A stretch of 64,000 nt of DNA from Defluviitalea saccharophila (GTDB lineage: Bacteria; Bacillota; Clostridia; Lachnospirales; Defluviitaleaceae). The DNA is taken from the NCBI RefSeq assembly GCF_038396635.1, contig NZ_CP121687.1:2046001-2110000 (forward strand). The letters are read 5' to 3'. Below are positions 53,528 through 62,897 of the stretch, piece after piece; position 1 is the first letter of the stretch, and every line of letters begins with the position of its first letter. Below the pieces are notes generated by a model, which was not told where the DNA came from, made no database searches, and worked only from the letters and a program-made list of their open reading frames with translations. Both the position numbers and the translations under genes were made by a program.

Positions 53528-54892
53528 ATGATTAACCTACAGAGAATACAATCAGTTGATATGATGAAGTATTTTAAATTATTTGGTATAAGCATCCTGG
53601 TAACCGCCGTTTTTTACTTAGGATTTCAAATTTCTCATCAAGACAATGGATATGCAGTTCTTTTAGACGATAAACAAATAGGAGCAGTAGAAGAAGAAAC
53701 CTTAGCAGGGGAAGCATTTAATGAAGCAAAGCTTCTTGTAGAAAAAGAAATTAATCACACCATTAATATTAATGAAAAATTATCTACGACTCCGGCTCAT
53801 GTTACTAAAAAAGAAATCATGAATAAAGAAGAATTAGTGGATCAATTGAAGAAGAATATTACATATGATGTACAATGCTATGTGATCAAGGTTGACGGCA
53901 AAGTTCATGCAGTTCTTAAAGATAAGAAAGAAGCCGAAGATGTCCTGAATGCAGTTAAAAATACATATATTAAAGAAGGAACAGAAATTGCAGAAGCCTC
54001 TTTTGTTGAAGAAGTAGCTATAGAACCTCAATTTATAGAGTCTTTAGATATGGTTTTAACCAAAGAAGAAGCAATTTTGGCTTTAACCAAAAGCACAGAG
54101 CAGCAAAAGACCTATACGATACAAGAAGGGGATACCCTATGGTCTATTTCTGGCAAATATGATATGTCCGTAGAAGATTTGCTAAAAGCCAATACAGATT
54201 TAGAAGAAGACAGTCTCCTTCAAATCGGTCAGGAAATTAGCCTGGTGATACCAAAGCCTGTGGTTTCTGTAATAACAAAAGAAAAATTTACTTACACAGA
54301 ACCTATTGAGAAACCAGTTATATATAAAGAAGATAATACCCAATACAAAACCTATCTAAAAGTTGAGCAGCACGGAGAAGAAGGAGAAAAAGAAATCACC
54401 GCTTATAAGGTTCGAATTAACGGTTATGAAGAAAGCCAGGAAATCATATCCGAAAAGGTGATCAAAGAACCTAAGGAAGCCATTCTAATCGTTGGAACCA
54501 AAACACCTCCTCCAAAAAGTGCAACAGGTTCCTTTAGGATGCCGGTGTCAGGAAGATTATCCTCAGGTTTTGGCTCTCGTTGGGGAAACTTCCATGCAGG
54601 AATAGATTTGGCTGCGCCAACAGGTACACCTATCTATGCAGCAGATGGAGGAACCGTAGTAGAGGCAGGATGGCATGGAGGATATGGATATCTTGTAAGA
54701 ATTGATCATGGTAACGGTTTTGAGACTTATTATGGTCATACAAGCAAAATCTATGTTACCGTAGGACAGAAGGTAGCAAAAGGGGAAAAAATTGCAGCTG
54801 TTGGAAGTACGGGCAACAGTACCGGTTCCCATCTTCACTTTGAAATCAGAAAAGATGGAGTTCCCAAAAATCCATATAACTATTTAAAATAA
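53528..54892 (+). CDS. Cell-wall hydrolase with LysM, G5 and M23 peptidase domains
   Basis: A 454-residue membrane-anchored or exported endopeptidase. A hydrophobic segment at about 17-37 is a signal anchor. It continues with an extended helical region, LysM at about 195-242 (YTIQEGDTLWSISGKYDMSVEDLLKAN), a G5 domain at about 245-325 (KEKFTYTEPIEKPVIYKEDN), and the M23 (LytM) domain from 335: the metal ligands are in HAGIDLA and HLHFEIR. It probably cuts peptide cross-links in peptidoglycan. I chose ATG 53528, preceded by CTGGAGG. It lies just before walR and has a WalR-like site upstream. Confidence 0.92.
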   Translation: MINLQRIQSVDMMKYFKLFGISILVTAVFYLGFQISHQDNGYAVLLDDKQIGAVEEETLAGEAFNEAKLLVEKEINHTININEKLSTTPAHVTKKEIMNKEELVDQLKKNITYDVQCYVIKVDGKVHAVLKDKKEAEDVLNAVKNTYIKEGTEIAEASFVEEVAIEPQFIESLDMVLTKEEAILALTKSTEQQKTYTIQEGDTLWSISGKYDMSVEDLLKANTDLEEDSLLQIGQEISLVIPKPVVSVITKEKFTYTEPIEKPVIYKEDNTQYKTYLKVEQHGEEGEKEITAYKVRINGYEESQEIISEKVIKEPKEAILIVGTKTPPPKSATGSFRMPVSGRLSSGFGSRWGNFHAGIDLAAPTGTPIYAADGGTVVEAGWHGGYGYLVRIDHGNGFETYYGHTSKIYVTVGQKVAKGEKIAAVGSTGNSTGSHLHFEIRKDGVPKNPYNYLK

Positions 54893-54902
54893 TAAATAAT
54901 TC

Positions 54903-54928
54903 AAGGGCGAACTAGGTTCGCCCTTTTT
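54903..54928 (+). terminator. Terminator after the M23 hydrolase gene
   Basis: AAGGGCGAAC pairs perfectly with GTTCGCCCTT around TAG, followed by T. Confidence 0.94.
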
Positions 54929-55021
54929 GTTATATAGGAACTTTCTTTGGATTTACTATATAACAAAAGGCTCTCCGGGCAGGATGCACACTCGTGCATA
55001 TTGTATTTTGTCAGATTACAT

Positions 55022-55050
55022 TTTACATAAAAACTTATTTTTGGTACAAT
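55022..55050 (+). promoter_or_regulatory. Predicted promoter of the walR operon
   Basis: TTTACA (55022-55027) and TACAAT (55045-55050) are separated by 17 bases, 33 bases before the walR start. Confidence 0.65.
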
Positions 55051-55083
55051 GAAATCAAGCGATGCAAGAAGAGGTGGGGAAAT

Positions 55084-55782
55084 ATGAATCAAAAGATTTT
55101 AGTAGTAGATGACGAAAAGAATATTGCAGATATCATTAAGTTCAACTTAAAAAAAGAAGGTTATGAAGTCCTTACCGCTTATGATGGGGAGGAAGCCCTT
55201 GATATCATATTCAGCAAAGATCCGGATTTGATTTTATTAGATATAATGATGCCTAAAATAGATGGCTTTCAAGTATGCAGAAAAGTAAGGGAGAAAAAGA
55301 GCACACCTATTGTCATGCTGACAGCAAGAGCAGAAGAAGTGGATAAGGTTTTAGGCTTAGAATTAGGAGCAGACGACTATGTTACAAAACCCTTTAGCGT
55401 AAGGGAGCTCATGGCGAGGGTAAAGGCAAATTTAAGAAGAGTCTCATCAGCAGAAAAAAAATCAAAGGAAGAAAACAGTAAAAGTATAGTAACCTATGAC
55501 AATTTAGCCATTAATTTAGATAAATACGAAGTGACCAAAAATGGAGAAGTGATTGAACTGACTTTAAGGGAGTTTGAACTTCTAAAATTCTTAGCTATAA
55601 GCAAGGGACAGGTGTTTTCGAGAGAAACCCTGTTAGAAAAAGTATGGGGCTATGAGTATTATGGAGATATTCGTACCGTGGATGTAACCGTAAGAAGACT
55701 AAGAGAAAAAATAGAAGACGATCCCAGTCGTGCCCAGTATATATTAACCAAACGAGGCATCGGATATTATTTTAAGGGGTAG
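55084..55782 (+). CDS. walR: Response regulator WalR (YycF), OmpR family
   Basis: The 232-residue regulator has a receiver domain at 1-120 with the phosphorylation site Asp53 ([12 protein letters not shown]), Asp9-10 and the lysine in VTKPFS. An OmpR-type winged helix follows at 130-230 ([72 protein letters not shown]). It is assigned to WalR because walK-, walH- and walI-like genes follow. WalR controls wall metabolism. The ATG at 55084 has AAGAGGTGG upstream; the frame extends further without similarity. Confidence 0.93.
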   Translation: MNQKILVVDDEKNIADIIKFNLKKEGYEVLTAYDGEEALDIIFSKDPDLILLDIMMPKIDGFQVCRKVREKKSTPIVMLTARAEEVDKVLGLELGADDYVTKPFSVRELMARVKANLRRVSSAEKKSKEENSKSIVTYDNLAINLDKYEVTKNGEVIELTLREFELLKFLAISKGQVFSRETLLEKVWGYEYYGDIRTVDVTVRRLREKIEDDPSRAQYILTKRGIGYYFKG

Positions 55783-55794
55783 AGTGATATACAT

Positions 55795-57552
55795 ATGAAG
55801 AGTATTCAGTGGAGGTTGGTTTTTATCTACCTCACTTTGGTTTTAATTGTAATGATCTCTAGCGGTACCTTTATTCTATGGCAAATTCAGCATCATGAAT
55901 ACAGTAAAATTAACAAAGAGCTCAGTGATATGGCCGATATGATAAAAAGTGCCATTATATCGGAAGATGGTTCCATACAGTCTGGCTGGAAGGATTTAAG
56001 CTGGTTTTGGGACGGCAGCTTTGGAAATAAAAAAATATATATTCTGGATGCTGAAGGGAATATCGTTATCCCGGCTATAGAAGACGGGGAGCAAGAACAG
56101 TGGAATAAAAGGGTGGTATATGAGGCCAGAATCAATAAACAGCCTTCCTTAGGCAGTCCTACTCTTATTTTGGAGAGGGGATATGCCAGGGAGTATATTG
56201 ACTATGCGTATCCTTTGGTACTACCGAATAATCAGGTGCAATATATTATTTATATAAGAGCATCAGCTCAGGAAATAGCAGAGAATATTGCCAAAATCAC
56301 GAATATTATTATGGTGGCATCCCTTTGGGCATTATGTATTACCATGCTTTTTGGTGTCTATTTTGCCAAAACCTTAACTGGACCTATTAAAATCCTGACA
56401 GTAAAAGCAAAAGAAATGGCAGAAGGGTATTTAGACCACAAGATAGAAGTAAAATCCAATGACGAAATCGGTCAGCTTACGGGAAGCTTTAATCATATGG
56501 CAGAGGAATTAAGCCAAATGATTTTAGCTCTATCCAGCGAGAAGAACAAACTGGAAACCGTTATCACCCATATGGCAGACGGCATTTTGGCTTTTGACCG
56601 AAAAGGAATGCTCATTCACGCTAATCCTGCTGCCTATGAAATGCTAAAGATCAGCGATAAGGAAAAGTACTTTTATGATATTTTTAAAAGTGTTGGTATA
56701 GAGATGCGTTTTAATGATTTTCTTAAAATGAAGCCAAACTCTATCAAACAGCATATAATGATGATAGGGGACAAATATATTAACGGATGCTTTGCGGTTT
56801 ATGGAAGAGAAAAAGGGGAGGCAGAAGGGGTTATCTTGGTGCTTCAAGACGTAACGGAGCAAAAAGAATTAGAAGAAATGAGAAAAGAATTTGTTGCCAA
56901 TGTATCCCATGAACTTAGAACCCCTCTTACAACCGTAAAAAGTTATACGGAAACCCTTTTAGAAGGGGCCTTAGAGGAAAAGGAGCTGGCTGTTTCCTTT
57001 CTTCAGGTGATTAATCATGAAGCAGACAGGATGACTTCTCTTGTTCAAGATTTACTTGAATTGTCTAGGTTAGACAATAAGCAGGTTAAATTTAACATGA
57101 AGCTTATTAATCTGGTTCAGTTGGTCGCAGAAAGTGTGGAACAGCATCAGATTCATGCTCTAAAGAAACGTCAGAGAATGACATTCCATTCAAGTATTGA
57201 AAAGTTTTTTGTTACTATAGATCCTAACAGGATTCATCAGGTTCTGAGCAATGTATTAAGTAATGCCATTAAATACAGTCCCGAAGAAGCAAGTATTGAT
57301 GTCAATATATCTCAGGAAGAGGAATGTACTAGGGTAAGTGTGGCAGATACGGGAATCGGCATCCCTCAAAAAGATTTAACCCGCATTTTTGAAAGATTTT
57401 ATCGGGTGGATAAGGCAAGGTCCCGGGAGATGGGAGGAACTGGCCTTGGATTGGCTATTGCCAAGGAAATAATGGAGCACCATAAGGGAAAGATATGGGC
57501 ACAAAGCGAGCCAGGCAAGGGCACGACCATTATCCTGGAGTTTTGCAAATGA
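55795..57552 (+). CDS. walK: Sensor histidine kinase WalK (YycG)
   Basis: The 585-residue kinase has membrane spans at about 8-30 and 165-187 with an extracellular sensor domain between them. A HAMP domain (AKTLTGPIKILTVKAKEMAEGYLDHKI), a PAS domain at about 255-355, HisKA with the phosphorylated His near 372 (VSHELRTPLTTVKSY), and the HATPase domain (NVLSNAIKYSP, DTGIGIP, GTGLGLAIAKEI) follow. It starts 12 bases after walR and phosphorylates it in response to the state of the wall. Confidence 0.94.
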   Translation: MKSIQWRLVFIYLTLVLIVMISSGTFILWQIQHHEYSKINKELSDMADMIKSAIISEDGSIQSGWKDLSWFWDGSFGNKKIYILDAEGNIVIPAIEDGEQEQWNKRVVYEARINKQPSLGSPTLILERGYAREYIDYAYPLVLPNNQVQYIIYIRASAQEIAENIAKITNIIMVASLWALCITMLFGVYFAKTLTGPIKILTVKAKEMAEGYLDHKIEVKSNDEIGQLTGSFNHMAEELSQMILALSSEKNKLETVITHMADGILAFDRKGMLIHANPAAYEMLKISDKEKYFYDIFKSVGIEMRFNDFLKMKPNSIKQHIMMIGDKYINGCFAVYGREKGEAEGVILVLQDVTEQKELEEMRKEFVANVSHELRTPLTTVKSYTETLLEGALEEKELAVSFLQVINHEADRMTSLVQDLLELSRLDNKQVKFNMKLINLVQLVAESVEQHQIHALKKRQRMTFHSSIEKFFVTIDPNRIHQVLSNVLSNAIKYSPEEASIDVNISQEEECTRVSVADTGIGIPQKDLTRIFERFYRVDKARSREMGGTGLGLAIAKEIMEHHKGKIWAQSEPGKGTTIILEFCK

Positions 57553-57574
57553 TGTAATCTAAAAGTAAGGGGCT

Positions 57575-57591
57575 TGTAATCATTCTGTAAT
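57575..57591 (+). promoter_or_regulatory. WalR-box-like site upstream of the 174-aa protein gene
   Basis: TGTAAT-CATTC-TGTAAT is an exact direct match to TGTWAH-N5-TGTWAH. A further TGTAAT half site at 57553 lies 22 bases (two helical turns) upstream. A -10 box TATAAT follows at 57602-57607 with no clear -35, so the box sits where an activator would replace the -35 contact. Confidence 0.65.
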
Positions 57592-57660
57592 ACTTCTTTT
57601 GTATAATAATATAGTGGTATAGTAAAAAATAATAGATTATAAGAGGAAGGAGGGAACACT

Positions 57661-58185
57661 GTGCGAAAGTATTTGTTTATGATGGTTTTTGCGATGATTA
57701 TGTTATTTCCTATGACAGAAGTCAGTGCGAAAGATTTGCCTGCCCATTCCAATGTTTCAGCAAAGACATATGAAACTTCATCGGATGAGCAAAGCGATAT
57801 TTTAGACTTGGGTGTCATTAAAGTTACATCAGGTCTGACGAAAGAACAGGAAGTGACTTTTGATAAAGTAAGAAATATTTCCGGGGAAGCCAAAGAAGGA
57901 ACCCTGCTGGTTTTTAAAGTATATCAGGACAAAGACCAGGAAGATAAAGAAACTTATTCGCAAAGTGTAGGAGCCTCCGGACTGTTTAGCCAGTTAATAA
58001 ATTTAAAAGAAGGAAAGAATTATATAGAAATCAGAGTAGAACAGAACGAAAACCAAAAGGTATTCCTTTTTGAAATCAGTCGTAAAAAAGAAGAAATTAA
58101 GAAAGAATTAGAAGAGGTTAAGATTAATAATATCTTTTCGGAGCAGGAAGCTAAAGATATTGTATTAAAGTCCCTATTAAAATAA
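57661..58185 (+). CDS. Exported protein of unknown function in the wal locus
   Basis: I do not recognise this 174-residue protein. It has a signal peptide at 1-23 (MRKYLFMMVFAMIMLFPMTEVSA), a probable beta-sandwich part (ILDLGVIKVTSGLTKEQEVTF, GTLLVFKVYQ, YIEIRVEQ, KVFLFEISRK) and a charged helical C-terminus. It starts at GTG with GGAAGGAGGG upstream. A WalR-like site and a -10 box lie in front, so it may be both a wal-locus gene and a WalR target. It could be an extracellular partner of WalK, but this is a guess. Confidence 0.75.
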   Translation: MRKYLFMMVFAMIMLFPMTEVSAKDLPAHSNVSAKTYETSSDEQSDILDLGVIKVTSGLTKEQEVTFDKVRNISGEAKEGTLLVFKVYQDKDQEDKETYSQSVGASGLFSQLINLKEGKNYIEIRVEQNENQKVFLFEISRKKEEIKKELEEVKINNIFSEQEAKDIVLKSLLK

Positions 58186-58203
58186 TACGTCGCGGTGGTA
58201 AGA

Positions 58204-59595
58204 ATGGATAAAGGAAAACTAAAAACTATTTTCCTAGGAGTTTTAATATTTGCAAGTATATTTCAGACAGGAAAGTTATGGTTTGGCAATTTGTCAGGCC
58301 GTAACTTTTTTTATAATTTATGGGTAAGAAACAGCTTTGATGCGATTAATTATTCGGGAGAGCCGATTTATCTTCTTCAGCCAAGGCGAATCGTCATTAA
58401 CTTTGGAGTTGAAGGAGGAGCTTATAATATCCTAAAAAATACAGAAGAAGAATTTAAAACTGCCAAAGAAGAGATGACAGAAATTTTAACAGCTGTCTTT
58501 TTAAAAGGAGAATTTGTTAAAGAAGAAGACTTGAACTGGAAGAATATTTTATCTCAAAAGTCTATGCTGTACCAATATTCGGGTGTTATTCCTACAGAAG
58601 GGCTTATAACGGACGGGAATAAAATTATATCCAAAATCCCCAAGTTTGATCAGGTACTGCTGGTTCCCAATAAAAGCGGGGGACAAAAAACAACTTGCTA
58701 TTTTATCGATGAAGAATACAATAAAGTGTATGAAGCAGCTGTAAAGCATGATTCGGAGCTTCTTTACAATTTGATTGATAAGATCAGAGAAGATGCTTCT
58801 CAGATTGTATATATCTCTACTAAGCAAAGCAATATGAATCAATTTGTCAATAATGTTTTCCTTCCTACCTTTAATGAGCCGCCTGTATATCAGAAGATGG
58901 CCATGAAGGACCCAGTTATAGAAGACGGTGTCATTAACGAGACAAAACTGGAGCAAATCGTTAATCCTTTATTAATTAATCCTACCTTAAAGCGAAAACA
59001 GCAGATGGAGGACGGAACGGTTTATTATATTGAAGGAAGCATCATGGTTAAATATTACCCTAACGGGGTCATTGAATACATCGATCAATCCAGTACAATC
59101 AAATATACCAGGATGAGTTTTATCGAAGCTTATCAAATCGCCAAGGGATTTTTGGACAAGCATCAGGCATCCTTAACTAAAGACGATTTACTGGAAAATT
59201 CTATGTACCTGTCCGGACAGCGTAAAACCAATGCCGGTTGGGAGTTTTATTTTGATTTTAGACTTCAGGATATACCCTATGTTTTTTCAGAGGACATAGC
59301 TAATAAAATCAACATGAAACATGCAGTTAAGATTGTAGTTGAAGATGGTAAAGTAAAACTTTATAGAAGATTAACCTGGGAAGGTGAGCTTCTGGATGAT
59401 GAGTGTGAAGTGAATGTACCCTATCTGGAAGCCTTAAGTGAAGTCATCAACAAACTATATGCCGAGGGAGCACAAACCATAGAAATAAACGATATGTATT
59501 GGGCGTATTACCAAAGGGATTTTTATGCTTCCCCTGAAGTGTATTGGATGGTTAGAGTAGGGGACAGACTTTTTCCTATTAAAGCAAGCTCTTAA
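58204..59595 (+). CDS. walH: WalH (YycH)-like regulator of WalK
   Basis: The 463-residue protein has one N-terminal membrane anchor at about 6-26 (LKTIFLGVLIFASIFQTGKLWF) and a large extracellular part, the layout of YycH. In Bacillus, YycH and YycI bind WalK in the membrane and hold it down. Sequence similarity is weak, and the assignment rests on size, topology and position between walK and walI. The ATG at 58204 follows GGTGGTAAG; a GTG at 58195 lies in that site. Confidence 0.75.
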   Translation: MDKGKLKTIFLGVLIFASIFQTGKLWFGNLSGRNFFYNLWVRNSFDAINYSGEPIYLLQPRRIVINFGVEGGAYNILKNTEEEFKTAKEEMTEILTAVFLKGEFVKEEDLNWKNILSQKSMLYQYSGVIPTEGLITDGNKIISKIPKFDQVLLVPNKSGGQKTTCYFIDEEYNKVYEAAVKHDSELLYNLIDKIREDASQIVYISTKQSNMNQFVNNVFLPTFNEPPVYQKMAMKDPVIEDGVINETKLEQIVNPLLINPTLKRKQQMEDGTVYYIEGSIMVKYYPNGVIEYIDQSSTIKYTRMSFIEAYQIAKGFLDKHQASLTKDDLLENSMYLSGQRKTNAGWEFYFDFRLQDIPYVFSEDIANKINMKHAVKIVVEDGKVKLYRRLTWEGELLDDECEVNVPYLEALSEVINKLYAEGAQTIEINDMYWAYYQRDFYASPEVYWMVRVGDRLFPIKASS

Positions 59596-59610
59596 GAAAA
59601 GAGGTTTACT

Positions 59611-60483
59611 ATGAACTGGGCAAAAGTAAAAAATATATTAATCATTATATTTTTGATATTGAATGGTATCTTAGGTTATATGAATTATCAAAAAAGGGTA
59701 GCAGCCTATACCCTTACGAAGGAACAAGAGACCACTATCAAAAAATTATTATATGAAAATAACATTATGGTTTATACACTTTTGCCGGGGAAATATCCCC
59801 CTATGAGAAAACTCCTCCTGACTCCTAAATCCATGGATGGAGAAGAGCAAACAAAGTTTTTTAAGACGATATTTGAAGATCATGAGAATATTGCTGTTTC
59901 TACCATAACCAGTGAACAAGGTGAAAAGCAAACGGTATATTCCAGAGGAAATGAAAAGGTCGGTTTTTCTACGGGGCATATTTTTTATAGAGCAGATCTT
60001 AGTTCTGAAAAAGATATTATTTTTACAAAAGAACAGTCCAAAAAGGCGGCGGATGCGTTTTTGGAAAAGCTGGGATATACATTATCGAAGCTGCAGTGGC
60101 ATTTTAAAGAAGAAAACGGCAGTTACAAATTCACTTATTATGAAACCTATAATGGAGAACTTGTGTATAACAGCTATGTAGATTTTCTCATTACCTCCAA
60201 AGGAATTGAAAAAGTAGATATTTACAAAATGAAGCCTGTTAAGTACACAGAACTTTCGAGAAGCATATACGCTCCTGACGAAATCCTTTTTGGTTTTATG
60301 AACCAGATGAAAAAGAGCCAAGGGTTTAAAGAAATTTTGGTGATTCAAAACATTGATCTCGGATACTTCATTGAATCAGAGTATCCCTGGCGTAAAGAAG
60401 GAGAGGGTATCCCCTATTATCGCATTACCTTGGCTGATGGGAGAAATTTCTATATCAATGCATATACCAACCAAATGCGATAA
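59611..60483 (+). CDS. walI: WalI (YycI)-like regulator of WalK
   Basis: The 290-residue protein begins MNWAKVKNILIIIFLILNGILGYMNYQ, a membrane anchor very like that of YycI, followed by an extracellular domain (YTLTKEQETTIKKLLYENNI, KAADAFLEKLGYTLSKLQWHFKEENGSYKFTYYETYNGELVYNSYVDFLI, ADGRNFYINAYTNQM). With WalH it would adjust WalK activity from outside. AGAGG precedes the ATG, 15 bases after walH. Confidence 0.85.
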   Translation: MNWAKVKNILIIIFLILNGILGYMNYQKRVAAYTLTKEQETTIKKLLYENNIMVYTLLPGKYPPMRKLLLTPKSMDGEEQTKFFKTIFEDHENIAVSTITSEQGEKQTVYSRGNEKVGFSTGHIFYRADLSSEKDIIFTKEQSKKAADAFLEKLGYTLSKLQWHFKEENGSYKFTYYETYNGELVYNSYVDFLITSKGIEKVDIYKMKPVKYTELSRSIYAPDEILFGFMNQMKKSQGFKEILVIQNIDLGYFIESEYPWRKEGEGIPYYRITLADGRNFYINAYTNQMR

Positions 60484-60649
60484 AATAGCCTTTTAGCGAT
60501 ACAATAAATAATAAATTCTTAAAAAAGAGACTGCCCTATAGATTATTTTTACAAAGGGACTTTCTTCCGGCAAATTTTAGTGATATAATTGTCTGAGGTG
60601 TTTATACCATTTTACATAATTTGATAAATCCGTTTAAGAGGTGTTGGGA

Positions 60650-61906
60650 TTGGAACAGTTAATTATACGGGGCAGAAAAAGATTGCAGGGAGAAGTTACT
60701 GTAAACGGAGCGAAGAATGCTGCTGTTGCTGTTATTCCTGCAGCAATCTTATGCGATGATATTTGTACGATAGAAAATTTACCTTATATTGACGACGTGA
60801 TTAGCTTAGCAGATACTCTAAATGATATGGGCGTCAGATGTGAATTTGTTGACTCGCATACATTAAAGATTGACAGTAGAAATATCAATAATTTTTGTGC
60901 GACTTATGAATCGGTTAAAAAAATCCGGGCATCCTATTATCTCCTTGGGGCTCTTCTTGGACGTTATAAAAAAGCGGAGGTAGCCTTTCCGGGAGGATGT
61001 AATTTTGGAACACGGCCCATTGACCAGCATATCAAAGGGTTTACTGCCTTAGGTGCCGAGGTTGTCGTAGAGCATGGAATGATTAAGGCATCAGCAGAAA
61101 AATTAGTCGGAGCACAAATTTACTTAGATGTTGTGAGTGTTGGAGCAACCATAAACATTATGCTGGCGGCAGTTTTGGCAGAAGGAACTACGATTATAGA
61201 AAATGCTGCTAAAGAGCCTCATGTAGTAGATACAGCCAACTTTTTAAACAGTATGGGGGCAAATGTAAAAGGTGCAGGAACCGATGTGATTCGAATTATT
61301 GGCGTTGAAAAATTATCAGGCACGAATTATATGATTATACCTGATCAGATTGAAGCAGGTACATATATGATGGCAGGTGCCATTACGGGAGGAGATGTCA
61401 CTGTAAGAAATCTCATTCCTAAACATATGGAATCCCTATCTGCAAAGCTTCTTGAAATGGGTGTCGACCTGGAAGAAGGAGACGATTATATTCGTGTCAG
61501 TGTTACCAATCCTCTAAAGGCTGTTAATGTGAAGACATTGCCCTATCCCGGATTTCCCACAGACTTGCAGCCACAGATGTCTGCCCTGCTTAGCGTTGTA
61601 GAAGGTACCAGTATTATTACAGAAAGTGTTTGGGACAATCGTTTCCAATACATAGATGAGTTAAAGCGTTTAGGAGCAGATATTAAAGTAGAAGGAAGAG
61701 TAGCCGTAATAAAAGGTATTAAAAAACTTTCTGGCGCTCAAGTTTGTGCTACGGATTTAAGAGCCGGGGCGGGATTAGTATTGGCAGCTCTGGCAGCTGA
61801 AGGAAAAACGACTATTTCTAATCTGCAATATATTGACAGAGGTTATGAAGCCATTGAAAAGAAATTAAACGGTTTAGGCGCAGATATTAAAAGAGTAAAA
61901 AGATAA
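60650..61906 (+). CDS. murA: UDP-N-acetylglucosamine 1-carboxyvinyltransferase
   Basis: Catalyses the first committed step of peptidoglycan precursor synthesis, adding enolpyruvate to UDP-GlcNAc. The 418-residue protein starts [25 protein letters not shown] and has the catalytic cysteine in [18 protein letters not shown] (the fosfomycin target), plus [17 protein letters not shown] near the end. The TTG at 60650 is chosen because AAGAGGTG lies seven bases before it; the GTG at 60641 overlaps that site. Position next to wal genes fits the wall theme. Confidence 0.95.
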   Translation: MEQLIIRGRKRLQGEVTVNGAKNAAVAVIPAAILCDDICTIENLPYIDDVISLADTLNDMGVRCEFVDSHTLKIDSRNINNFCATYESVKKIRASYYLLGALLGRYKKAEVAFPGGCNFGTRPIDQHIKGFTALGAEVVVEHGMIKASAEKLVGAQIYLDVVSVGATINIMLAAVLAEGTTIIENAAKEPHVVDTANFLNSMGANVKGAGTDVIRIIGVEKLSGTNYMIIPDQIEAGTYMMAGAITGGDVTVRNLIPKHMESLSAKLLEMGVDLEEGDDYIRVSVTNPLKAVNVKTLPYPGFPTDLQPQMSALLSVVEGTSIITESVWDNRFQYIDELKRLGADIKVEGRVAVIKGIKKLSGAQVCATDLRAGAGLVLAALAAEGKTTISNLQYIDRGYEAIEKKLNGLGADIKRVKR

Positions 61907-61907
61907 A

Positions 61908-61938
61908 AATAAAGTAGGGAAGAGTTCCCTACTTTATT
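61908..61938. terminator. Terminator after murA
   Basis: AATAAAGTAGGGAA pairs perfectly with TTCCCTACTTTATT around GAG. It belongs to the GTAGGG group. Confidence 0.9.
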
Positions 61939-61957
61939 CATGTCCGGGAGTGAGAAC

Positions 61958-62410
61958 ATGAACATCACTATCATTGCCATAGGAAAAATAAAAGAGGCGT
62001 ATTTAAAAGACGGTATTGCGGAGTATAAAAATCGCATATCAAAGCACTGCAATATAGAAATTATTGAGTTAGAGGATGAAAAAGCACCTGAAAATATGAG
62101 CTTAGCTCAGGAAGAAGAAGTCAAACAAAAAGAAGGAAATAAAATTTTAAAATACATCAAAAACAGCGATGGATATATTATTTCGCTAGCTATTCAGGGA
62201 AAGCAGTATACTTCCGGCGAATTTGCTTCTCATCTAAAAAAATTAGGTCTTAGAGGAAAAGAATCTATCATTTTTATAATAGGAGGCTCTCTTGGCTTAT
62301 CTGATGAAGTCTTAAAACTTTCAAACGAGGAAATCAGTTTTTCAAAAATGACTTTTCCTCATCAGTTGATGCGGCTCATCCTTTTAGAACAAATCTCTAG
62401 GCTATTCTAG
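61958..62410 (+). CDS. rlmH: RlmH-like rRNA methyltransferase, truncated at the C-terminus
   Basis: RlmH (SPOUT family) methylates pseudouridine 1915 of 23S rRNA. Most of the sequence fits: MNITIIAIGKIKEAYLKDGIAEY, DEKAPENMS, EGNKILKYIK, FIIGGSLGLSDEVL and FSKMTFPHQLMRLILLEQISRLF. The family normally continues about ten residues more, ending in RGE-x-YHK, which helps form the knot and active site. Here a TAG follows SRLF, and no frame downstream encodes that tail. The product is 150 residues against about 159. It may be inactive or altered. GGGAGTGAG precedes the ATG. In Bacillus rlmH also lies near the wal genes. Confidence 0.8.
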   Translation: MNITIIAIGKIKEAYLKDGIAEYKNRISKHCNIEIIELEDEKAPENMSLAQEEEVKQKEGNKILKYIKNSDGYIISLAIQGKQYTSGEFASHLKKLGLRGKESIIFIIGGSLGLSDEVLKLSNEEISFSKMTFPHQLMRLILLEQISRLF

Positions 62411-62422
62411 CTTATCAATTGA

Positions 62423-62770
62423 TTAAATCGTATTATGGCTAAAGGAAGCAATCATATAAACGGGGATGTTTGTAATAGAACCAACGGAATAAATGCCACC
62501 GTATCCGCCGCAACTTCCATATCCGCCATAGTTTTCATATCCTTCGCAGCTGTTTCCGAGAGAACAAGCGGGTGCAGGTCCTTGACCTGTTACCAAAGTA
62601 ACAAAGGAAGGATTAACACCGATCAATACTCCAGTGAAGCCGGACCCGGACTGACCTCCGCTGGTCGTATAAATTGTAACGGTTTCCCCTATATATCGCA
62701 CAAGTTGATTAAGTATTCCGCCGTAGCCATAACCGTATCCGTACCATCCGTAACCAAGTCCATAGGGCAT
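62423..62770 (-). CDS. Gly/Tyr-rich protein, possibly spore coat associated
   Basis: A 115-residue protein with a Gly/Tyr-rich start (MPYGLGYGWYGYGYGYGG), a small beta-barrel-like middle (LVRYIGETVTIYTTSGGQSGSGFTGVLIGVNPSFVTLVTG) and a Gly/Tyr/Cys-rich region before the end (GYENYGGYGSCGGYGGIYSVG). The composition resembles spore coat and inner spore layer proteins, but I know no named family member. AAAGGAGAC precedes the ATG at 62770. It converges on rlmH with 12 bases between stops. Confidence 0.65.
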   Translation of the reverse strand: MPYGLGYGWYGYGYGYGGILNQLVRYIGETVTIYTTSGGQSGSGFTGVLIGVNPSFVTLVTGQGPAPACSLGNSCEGYENYGGYGSCGGYGGIYSVGSITNIPVYMIASFSHNTI

Positions 62771-62858
62771 AGCACAGTCTCCTTTCAAAATGTATTAGGA
62801 TTTACAATCCTGTTACATATTATGACAATTATATATATAATGTTCCTTTTTGTTTTTT

Positions 62859-62897
62859 ATTACCTAGGAAATTCGGAAGAATTTCCTCCTATGTAAT
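62859..62897 (-). other. Imperfect inverted repeat between the Gly/Tyr-rich and ymaF genes
   Basis: ATTACCTAGGAAATTC and GAATTTCCTCCTATGTAAT pair imperfectly around GGAA. It lies just after the ymaF terminator on the minus strand and may be a second end signal or a leader structure for the Gly/Tyr-rich gene. Confidence 0.5.

Noticed and set aside
57399..57893. 164-residue minus-strand ORF across the walK end
   Set aside because: It runs opposite to walK and the 174-aa exported protein gene, and covers the WalR-like site between them; no start signal supports it.
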